From: Allacma fusca
Taxonomy: Eukaryota > Arthropoda > Collembola > Symphypleona > Sminthuridae
Assembly (NCBI GenBank): GCA_947179485.1
Contig: OX359246.1
Coordinates: 51,873,632-51,937,631, forward strand
DNA: 64,000 nt
Direction of reading: 5' to 3'
The notes beneath the pieces are model-generated. The model did not search any database. It had not been told where the DNA came from and was given only the letters and a program-made list of their open reading frames with translations. The translations under genes were made by a program, and so were the position numbers. Positions 55,923 through 64,000 of the stretch are shown here, in pieces (the stretch's first letter is position 1; each line of letters begins with the position of its first letter).

Positions 55923-57058
55923 CAAGTAACCTTCGTTCCATGGTTCCATGCCCACTCGGGATCGGAATGAAATTTTGTGGGAGCTTAGGTACCTGGCCTA
56001 AGGTCCCAGCTAAACCAAACGTTTGTGCCATCTCGCCCTGGTTTGCCCGGGAAATCGCGCAGAAGTTTTAAAATCTAATTCGTGAGCAAAGAAGCCAAAG
56101 AAATAATTGTGACCAACATTGACCAATATTGAATATTGTTACGTATTAAGAGTAGGAAAGGAATTACCTGAGTCAGAAATGCACGTAGGCCTTTATTAGC
56201 TTACGCAGTTAAACCTAACTCAAGACAAACCAACGGAAGTTGGGCAATAAATAAACAATAAAGAGTTAGATCTAAGTAGGTTAAGTAAAATAAGCATAAT
56301 TAGGTATAAACAATAATGTTAGCTGTAAATTAGAGTTAGAGAATCAAGGGAGATTCCAACTCCAGCTCCCAAAGGAAGAACATCTCCAGGATTGGAACCC
56401 AGGATTGGCAATGGGTCCATTCCGCCCAGATTCAAACGGAGCAGACGGATTCCAGGAATGGAACCCATCCATTACCAAATTTAGTGTTAAATGTTAAGTG
56501 TTATAATTATAGTTTATGTCAGTTAAGGAATATTATTATTGGCCGAATAAAAGTGAACTACACACAGAAATCAAAGCAAAGCAAACCAAGCCTCATTAGT
56601 GATTAGCGGCACACCACCATCGTGCACATTACGAGCAGGGAATGAGGCGCCCGAACCCGGGATACATCAAAGACCCTCACCTTCACCCGGAGGTGGGTGC
56701 AGATGTAACAATATGAGGCCAAAAACCTAATTGTGACCATTGTTGACCAATCTAAGGTCAAGAAGGTATCTAGAACCACGTATGATGAATGCATGTCATA
56801 AATGTGCCATTCTTTTAAAAGAGCCTTTTTTTTCGAAAATGAAAATGTTTTATGGAATTTAACATTGTAAAATTCATTTTGGACAGGGGGAGGGACCCTT
56901 TGCTCACGAAATAGATTGTAAAACTTCTCCGCGATTTCCCGCGCAAACCAGGGCGAGCTGGCACAAACGTTTTGTCTCGCTGGGACCTTGGGCCAGGTAC
57001 CTACGCTCCCACAAAATTTCATTCCGATCCCGAGTGGGCATGGGGCGAGGGTTACTTG
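55923..57058. mobile_element. Long-TIR element with TAA flanks
   Basis: Arms of about 180 bp: left CAAGTAACC...ATGCCCACTCGGGATCGG, right its inverse ending GGTTACTTG. They include the conserved ACAAAATTTCATTCCGAT block on the right. TAA lies on both sides (55920-55922, 57059-57061), suggesting a Harbinger- or Tc1-type target. The related element at 13520 lacks it. A solo LTR lies between the arms. Confidence 0.75.
56137..56710. repeat. Solo LTR, 574 bp
   Basis: Starts TGTTACGTATTAAG and ends GCAGATGTAACA, giving a perfect 6-bp terminal inverted repeat TGTTAC/GTAACA. A 4-bp duplication ATAT flanks it (56133-56136, 56711-56714). It contains AATAAA-type signals (for example near 56250 and 56545). 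No internal retroelement sequence remains, as expected after LTR-LTR recombination. Likely Gypsy-type from duplication length, but unproven. Confidence 0.75.
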
Positions 57059-57092
57059 TAAGCGTTCTTAATGATTATACATACTTGTATAA

Positions 57093-58264
57093 GGGACGTG
57101 CCACAAATGACGTCATCCGCAAATCTGACAAATTACGACTGACTGACTGAATGATCATTCGTTGCCACAACGAAGAATGACTGACTGTATATGACGTCAC
57201 ATGGGTATGTATACATGGGTATAGTTTAATGCCACAGGGTGCTTTACTATTCAAAACATACCATAATACTATAGAAAACAAACTGGAATTTTTTTAAAAT
57301 CAACTTACGCCTGTTTGCACCTTACATCTTCATATAAACAAAATCACAAAGGGGCGAAGTCAGGAATTGTATTAAAACAAGTGGGACAGAAAAAGTAACA
57401 TGACGACGTAGGTTTTATTTAAAAGCATTTTTAATTAGAAAATTTACTCAAATCGCACGAACTAGCGTTTTCAACATCCAGTCAATGGTGAGTTTATTAC
57501 CTTAGACTACTGAAAGAATGTATATAATGTTTATATATGACATAAACTTTTCTAAGGCTAGATTGATGACCCTACCAACTTTAGGCTCGTATTTGGGGTG
57601 GGTATTTATTATGGGTATGCAATAAGAACCATTACAGGTTTTAACAGTTTTGTAAATGGTGACTGCGATATCTGTCGATGATGCAGGTATTAGCATGTGA
57701 TTATATGTGACCATTTTGATCTCCTTAAGTAAAAAATCTATTCAACAGACGATATTTATTAGAAGATCGGCTCAGCCGTATGGAGTCAGGAAATTTAAAC
57801 AGAACATATGTACAGAACTGCTTATACTAACTTCTCCGACAGATGACGCAGTCGATAAGTTTTTTGCATAACTTTTAGTTGAGAAGCACCCAGATGCGTA
57901 AATAAATCCACACATATTTCCAATTAACATTGTTATAGCACACTTTTAATTCACCGGTACTTACATTGTATTGGAATTGTCTGCTTTAAAAAACTAACAT
58001 CAGTTATTCTGTACCTTACAATATTTATCTGTATAACTCTGTAACTTTTATAATAAGGGACAGTACTAATGATTTTGAATGCTGAAGTCGTTATTTAATC
58101 TTACGAATTCGCACAGGATTTTGTGTAAGCGTAACAAAGGGTTAAAAGGTGCAGAAACTGACGCCATGTTACGAAGAAGGGACTGACTGAGTACGTCATG
58201 GTAAATCATACACAGACAATATGACTGACTGACTAAATGCATGACGTCATTTGTGGCATACCCC
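57093..58264. mobile_element. TAA-flanked TIR element with TGACGTCA motif (Harbinger-like?)
   Basis: 1172 bp between TAA repeats (57090-57092, 58265-58267). The TIRs share TGCCACAAATGACGTCAT, with GGGACG at the left tip and CATACCCC at the right. TGACGTCA occurs at 57108, 57192 and 58242. GACTGACTGA words lie near both ends. 3-bp TAA targets are typical of PIF/Harbinger. No transposase is seen. Confidence 0.7.
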
Positions 58265-58609
58265 TAACATAGTATTGCTTTTATTATTTCCCGAAAAGTC
58301 TGCGTAACGTTTGTTTCCAGCAAACAATAATGACTTAATGCAAATAGTTTCAGAATAAATACATTTTTGGTAACCAGTAAAATTGGTAAAATGAAGTAAA
58401 AATTATTGTTGTTTACAATTATTTGTGACTGAAAATTTCATGTCAAATTAATCGGCCGGAATTTTTAAAAAGTAAAATTAAATCTAACATGGAAATATGG
58501 AACAGTTTCTATATGTTTGCTTCTAAAAAAAATCATTATAAATGATTTACGATTGCATGAAACGATTTTTGAATTTATGTAACGTAAATCTAATTATAAG
58601 AGATGGCAG

Positions 58610-59910
58610 CAGTGCTCGGCACGGGTACGAAAAATCGGTACCCGTACCCGTATCCGTACCCCAAGTGCGGGTATTTCAATATCTGGTATCTATACCCGTA
58701 CCCATACCCGAGTATCTGGGTGCAAATTTTTCGTACCCGTACCCGCAATGTAATCTCAATCCATGTACCTGTACCCGTATTGTACCCGTACCCGAAAATA
58801 CGCGAAAATTGTACCCATACTCGGGTATCTCAGTGTCGTACCCGTACTCGTACCCGGGTACTTTATCCAGATTTGTTTTAATGTAATACATAGTACGTTA
58901 TATGTAATAATGTATGACACCTGAGTGGGTAATTTTGACTAGCTAGAGAGGTATTTGACATTGTATATTTTTATTGAAGAGTAGAAAACTATAAGCGTTT
59001 TTGATTAGAAGTAAAATTATCCCCATTTGATTGTTTATGGGCTGATGGGCGAAGTATTTTATAGCACCCAGTCCATATGTACATGCATTTTTGGCATGGG
59101 ACTTGGCTACTCGATTTTTCACTTTTTGATTTATTCGGCCTTTTAAATTAATTTTCTCATCTCAGTAGTTCTGTGTACATGTAACTCATTAAAATCTTGT
59201 TACAAATATCCGCCTTTTCCTAATCAACTACCAATTACAAAAATATCTTGCCATCCAACTCATCGGAACTCTAATTTTTAAATTGTAATAATTGTGGCTA
59301 ATGAAGTATCATGTGCATACGTGTCAGTAAGACTATTTATGCAATTAGTAACAAATTACTACATTATGAAGACGTTTTGTATAAAATTTCGTTGAATCCT
59401 ATTCTCCACTTCTATTTTGATATTATTCCTCGTCTGTTTATTAATTATTCTTCCTGAAACCTGTTTCCCTAAAAATATATAGGGGTATTAACAATAAGCT
59501 ATATGTATTCAGAATTACTAAAAATACCGACAGAATTTTCCAAGTTAAAAGGGTATTAACAATAAGCTATATGTATTCAGAATTACTAAAAATACCGACA
59601 GAATTTTCCAACGGAAGTTCCATTATTTTCATAAAATTCATCAAATTGTCTCAAATCTCAACATATCCAAATACTCGGGTACAATGGTCGCGGGTACGGG
59701 TAAATGACACCATTATACCCGTACCCGGTGGGTATATACCCATTTTGAAATCCTTGTACCTGGACCCATACCCGTATCCGTACCCGAAATTTTGAGCCGA
59801 CCAGAGTGTACCCGGGTAGTACCCGGAATTGTTCGGCTACACAAAATCCGTACCCGGGTAGTACCCATACCCGTTTACCCGAGTATTACCCATACCCGTG
59901 CCGAGCACTG
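58610..59910. mobile_element. hAT-like element, TIR CAGTGCTCGGCACGGG, TACCCG words
   Basis: 1301 bp. Flanks GATGGCAG and GATGGTAG (7 of 8). Its ends are the 16-bp inverted repeat CAGTGCTCGGCACGGG. About 200 bp at each end are made of GGTACCCGTACCCG words. A 68-bp tandem duplication (units at about 59482 and 59550) is absent from the sister copy at 61279. Tyr-Pro-rich open frames here are translations of the word array. Confidence 0.92.
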
Positions 59911-60138
59911 GATGGTAGTAAATTGTAAGAGTGGCAAAGATTTTCTATAACGGATAATAGCGTTATTGTGATTCGGTTTATGTTATTTGCTGTTCAGGGG
60001 TTTCGGTTTTAGTTAAGTTTTTGTTAGTCAAGGGGAATATGTTAAACGTTATTTCTAATTAACCGTTACTAGGATTTTATCGATAATAACGTTATTCATT
60101 AACGTTAACCAATAACGTTACCCATCACTGGTGACAAC

Positions 60139-60456
60139 AAAACACAAAGTATAATTACTATTACACACATGCACGCTTCAATAAAGTCATCATTGCTATC
60201 ATGGAATACATCAGTAAATCCAATTTGAATAACACATAATAATATCAACATATGATCATTGTAAATACGTGATAACAGCAAACATTTAGATTAAGTACAC
60301 AAATATTAAATATAATATTGTCCAAGGAATATCACGTTTCATATATTTCCATTGAGAGGTATGCCTTCAAATGCCTTGTCTTAATGTCGTTTGAGTAATC
60401 ATCCGTTGTAAGCGTCATGTTCAGTAGAGCTAAGTGCGGGCTCGATTACCTACTCG
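60139..60456. other. No gene recognised
   Basis: Plain AT-rich DNA between two transposon copies. Confidence 0.35.
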
Positions 60457-60958
60457 CAGAGCTATGCAGTATTTTCAAGTACAGTATTTTAAAATACGTA
60501 TTTTGAGACCACAAAGTATTTTGTATTTCAATGTTGGCAAGCAGTGGGCAAGTATTTTGTACTTAGTATTTTAAGTATTTGGTTATTTACTTACTGACAG
60601 TGAAATGTGACCTGAATTTTAAATAAAGTATTTGGCTCAAAATACTTTTCAGCTGTATGTTTTCTGTATTTGACATTGTTTGTCGCTTGTATGAAGTGCA
60701 ATATCTGCGAGAATTCCATTTTAGCATTGGAGTAACACGTTAGAATGAATACTACATGAAATATGTTCAGGTTCTTATCAGCACTGAAGAGGCAAAATGG
60801 TCTACGCGCGGATGCTTTTGTAAACGCACCTCCAACCATTTTGCCTCTTCAACAGCGATATTTAGAATACGCGGAAGGCCGACTCGATTGAATTTCAGAT
60901 ATTAACTCCTTTTTGTAATAATTATTCCGAAAATACATTTAATTACTAATAAAAAATT
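60457..60958. mobile_element. Truncated copy of the AGTATTTT-word hAT MITE
   Basis: Begins CAGAGCTATGCAGTATTTT and follows 40151-40560, including the conserved AGAGGCAAAATGGT hairpin, then departs at AATAAAAAATT; the right end is missing. It has an extra 100-bp segment (about 60595-60725) not in the other copy. Confidence 0.85.
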
Positions 60959-61270
60959 CTTCTCGTAACGACTTGGCGATTTCCTTCTGACTAATATTTT
61001 CTTAGATTTGACTCTCGTGTCGGGGGTGAAAACCAGTATTTATACTGACTCTTTTTGACTATTCGAATAAAGCATAATAATAAAAAGTCCAATTTTTCAA
61101 TCCAACGAATCTTTTTGATACGCTTTTTGATAAAGATTGACATTTTCCAGCCCTATGATAACTATTTTGTTGTTTTTGTTAGTATGTCTTTTTTGGAGTT
61201 GATAATCTGCTTCCTTGTCGACATCTTTCTTGAGGACTACGTTTTCTTTCTGGAGATTTAGTGGGCGCGT
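60959..61270. other. No gene recognised
   Basis: Short frames only. A stretch with TTTTTGACTATTCGAATAAA near 61050 is unassigned. Confidence 0.35.
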
Positions 61271-61278
61271 GTTAGTAC

Positions 61279-62571
61279 CAGTGCTCGGCACGGGTACGAA
61301 AAATCGGTACCCGTACCCGTATCCGTACCCGAAGTGCGGGTATTTCAAAAACTGGTATCTATACCCGTACCCATACCCGAGTATCCGGGTAAAAATTTTT
61401 CGTACCCGTACCCGCAATGTTATCTCAATCCATGTACCTGTACCCGTATTGTACCCGTACCCGAAAATACTCGAAAATTGTACCCATACTCGGGTATCTC
61501 AGTGTCGTACCCGTACTCGTACCCGGGTACTTTATCCAGATTTGTTTTAATGTAATATATAGTACGTTATATGTAATAATGTTTGACACCTGAGTGGGTA
61601 ATTTGGACTAGCTAGAGGTATTTGACATTATATATTTTTATTGAAGAGTAGAAAACTATAAGCGTTTTTGATTAGAAGTAAAATTATCCCCATTTGATTG
61701 TTAATGGGCTGATGGGCGAAGTATTTTATAGCACCGTCCATATGTACATGCATTTTTGGCTTGTGACTTGGCGACTCGATTTTTAACTTCTTGATTTATT
61801 CGGCCTTTTACATTAATTTTCTCATTTCAGTAGCTCTGTGTACATGTAACTCATTAATATCTTGTTACAAATATCCGCCTTTTCCTAATCAACTACCAAT
61901 TACAAAAAATATCTTGCCATCCAACTCATCGGAACTCTAATTTTTAAATTGTATTCATTGTGGCTAATGAAGTATCATGTGCATACGTGTCAATCAGACT
62001 ATTTATGCAATTAGTAACAAATTACTACATTATGAAGACGTTTTGTATAAAATTTCGTTGAATCCTATTCTCCATTTCTATTTTGATATTATTCCTCGTC
62101 TGTTTAATAATTATTCTTCCTAAAACCTGTTTCCATAAAAATATATATTATAGATATAAATATATATTTTAGCAACACAGTCTGAAATACAATTACTGCA
62201 TGTTGTAAGGTTAAAAGGGTATTAACAATAAGCTACAGAATTTTCCAACGGAAATTCCATTATTTTCATAAAATTCATCAAAATGTCTCAAATCTCAACA
62301 TATCCAAATACTCGGGTACAATGGTCGCGGGTACGGGTAAATGACACCACTATACCCGTACCCGGTGTGTATATACCCATTTTGAAATCCTTGTACCCGT
62401 ACCCATACCCGTATCCGTACCCGAAATTTTGAGCCGACCAAAGTGTACCCGGGTAGTACCCGGAATTGTTCGGGTACACAAAATCCGTACCCGGGTAGTA
62501 CCCATACCCGTACCCATACCCGTACCCATACCCGTTTACCCGAGTATTACCCATACCCGTGCCGAGCACTG
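61279..62571. mobile_element. hAT-like element, TIR CAGTGCTCGGCACGGG, second copy
   Basis: 1293 bp with perfect 8-bp duplications GTTAGTAC (61271-61278, 62572-62579). Close to the copy at 58610, with a few indels. The right end has three head-to-tail copies of a 12-bp unit (CCCATACCCGTA) at about 62500-62535. Confidence 0.94.
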
Positions 62572-62579
62572 GTTAGTAC

Positions 62580-63275
62580 TGACAATTAAATCCTTTATGT
62601 GTGTTTTCTGCCAACTCGCTTCGATTGGAAGATCGGCTTGACTATCTTAAGGCTTTGTTTCCTGGTATTGTTTCAAAGATGTTTCAGATAAATTATCTGT
62701 TGGCAAGTTTTTCCTTGAAATAACGAAGTGGCTTCTTTTTTAAAAATTTGACCCTCTCATGTAAAACTTAGCATTAGCACGTAGTCTTCACAGTAGCCCT
62801 GAAAGCATTGCTTCCCAATAAACCAAAGCTCTTGGTAAGTTCCAGTTTTCGCCCCGGTAATGCTGGCTACACATCGGCAGGAAAATTATAATGGCATGCC
62901 ATAGTTCAACCAGATCGATGCTTCTGGCCCAATACATTACCAATAACGGCAAAACTTAATTTAAACATTAAAGGATGTTTCCAGGCAACTCCTGATTGGC
63001 CCAATGTAGGATTCATGCTGGTTTTTGCCTTCATGAAATTAAATGCCAAACTGCTGGCAAAATCATATTGGCCCTTTCAAGGCATTACATAGCAGGCCCT
63101 ATATTGCCATTACTTTGCCGGACCGTTATATGATTGCCATCTCGCTTGCATCACTGAAGGAGATGCCGCGTAGCATTGCATCGTGCCTTCTTCCATGACT
63201 TGTTTCAATAACTGTGAATTACTGTGGGTCTGAATCTGCACGCTGTTGTTTCATAAAGTTACCATATCGTCAGTA
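62580..63275. other. No gene; repeated GGCAATG/CATTGCC words
   Basis: 62870-63160 is enriched in TGGCCCAAT, ATTGCCAT and GGCATTAC words, suggesting another degenerate word-array element directly upstream of the spliced gene. Borders not found. It should also hold the promoter of that gene, but no TATA box stands out. Confidence 0.35.
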
Positions 63276-63923
63276 ATGAAATCAACATTTTATATTGTAA
63301 AATTCCTCGAGGACAACGCGGTGGAAGTTGTTCCGTCAAATTGGATTGTTGAAAATAACAGCAAGTGTCACTGGCCATTAAACTTAGATGATACAAAAAT
63401 AATTAATTTAGTGCAGAAATGTGTGGAGCCGCTGGAGTATCCTAAAGTGGAATGGAAAGTATATGAGTGCAAAATTAAGTGCGGAACCGGTATGTACTTA
63501 GCTTTAGTTAAATATTTTCATTTTCATAGTTTGTATATTGAGTTTAGGTTAATTTGTAAACTGTAGTAAGTAGTTGGGTCAGTAATGTTAAATTTATCAA
63601 CAATAAGTTGACCTTATTTTCAGACTCGTATGAAAAGGCTAGTTCTGCTTTGGATAAGCCAGTTGTAAATAGTGACATTGAGCTCACAGAGGCGGAGGAC
63701 GTAAACACGCCCGGCCGGAAGCTTCGCAAGAGGAAGCCAAAGAAACCCGTGGATACAACAACAGAGTTAACGAGTGTTACTGCTCCAGGCCTAACCAATT
63801 CCTCTGCTGGATCTTCCGGTAGCAGCAATTTCGTACTGGCAAAATCAGCTCCGGCAGCGACAACTTGTGCTCCCTTTACATTTCCCGTTGAATTGGGTAA
63901 CATCTTTGATAATTTTGGTCAAA
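63276..63923 (+). CDS. First two exons of a spliced gene, VEVVP..W..WP module; continues past window
   Basis: ATG at 63276. Exon 1 (63276-63489) encodes MKSTFYIVKFLEDNAVEVVP, then NWIVENNSKCHWPLN and EWKVYECKIKCGT. The intron is 63490-63623 (GTATGT...TTTTCAG). Exon 2 (63624-63923) begins DSYEKASSALD and has a basic patch, KLRKRKPKKP, likely a nuclear localisation signal, followed by a Ser/Thr/Ala-rich linker. It ends at a GTAAGT donor (63924). Phase is kept across the intron. Proteins with this N-terminal module are frequent, uncharacterised and often transposon-associated in aphids and other invertebrates (recalled, not searched). Whether this is a host gene or part of a transposon cannot be told because the 3' part lies outside. 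No disabling mutation is visible. Confidence 0.65.
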
Positions 63924-64000
63924 GTAAGTAACTAATATCGTGGTGTGTAGTGACGTCTAGTTAAAAACTAACATTGCATGGGGTGCTTGTAAATTAAATT

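Larger units (their letters stand above)
55688..60130. mobile_element. hAT-like element, TIR CAGTGATGGGTAAC, with nests
   Basis: Perfect 8-bp duplications GTGACAAC (55680-55687, 60131-60138). Same family as 13520-15161, which shows the uninterrupted arrangement. Three insertions account for most of its 4443 bp: 55923-57058, 57093-58264 and 58610-59910. Confidence 0.92.

Noticed and set aside
58603-58891. Tyr/Pro-rich proteins (repeated YPYP, RTRT)
   Set aside because: All three frames stay open because the DNA is a GGTACCCG word array; the same happens at 61215-61555 and 62288-62569. No gene evidence.

Overview
The window comes from an AT-rich, repeat-dominated animal nuclear genome. A hexapod or other arthropod is the best guess. 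The grounds are an intact BEL/Pao retrotransposon primed by tRNA-Tyr, a truncated LINE reverse transcriptase, a spliced gene with GT..AG introns, and dozens of short DNA transposons with terminal inverted repeats (TIRs). I see no prokaryotic organisation, rRNA, tRNA gene or CRISPR. A 200-N gap shows this is a scaffolded assembly. The species cannot be fixed from sequence alone; springtail or aphid-like content is only an impression from the protein families.

Layout. 1-9955: a decayed LINE ORF1-like relic, split at 1790/9928 by a very young BEL/Pao element on the minus strand (LTRs 740 bp each with one mismatch, 5-bp target duplication). Its 2062-codon gag-pol frame is open, but a single in-frame UAG cuts off the last domain and the RT box reads YMDN instead of YxDD. 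9956-21231: nested hAT-type elements and pogo-like MITEs. 21303-25281: a hAT shell holding a giant palindrome that straddles the assembly gap. 25421-28697: a pogo-like shell containing a hAT element, which contains a second hAT element with a transposase remnant. 28700-39950: mostly unassigned AT-rich DNA with more hAT MITEs and a foldback-like element. 39962-42540: two pieces of transposon-derived coding sequence, one interrupted by a hAT MITE sitting in phase with the reading frame. 42873-47210: further TIR elements. 47213-48733: 5'-truncated LINE. 50280-54951 and 55688-62571: multi-level nests of hAT elements, one containing a solo LTR and a TAA-flanked TIR element. 63276 to the end: the first exons of a spliced gene whose N-terminal module is also found, decayed, at 42013-42540.

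The recurring theme is a large set of different hAT-like families. All have 8-bp target-site duplications and TIRs starting CAG or TAG. In each family the region inside the ends is filled with many near-copies of one short family-specific word (for example GGTACCCG, GATTCAATT, CGTTAACC, CGATATATCG, GTCCCGTCC, AGTATTTT), read in opposite orientation at the two ends. Many low-complexity stretches, and many spurious reading frames, are explained by this architecture.
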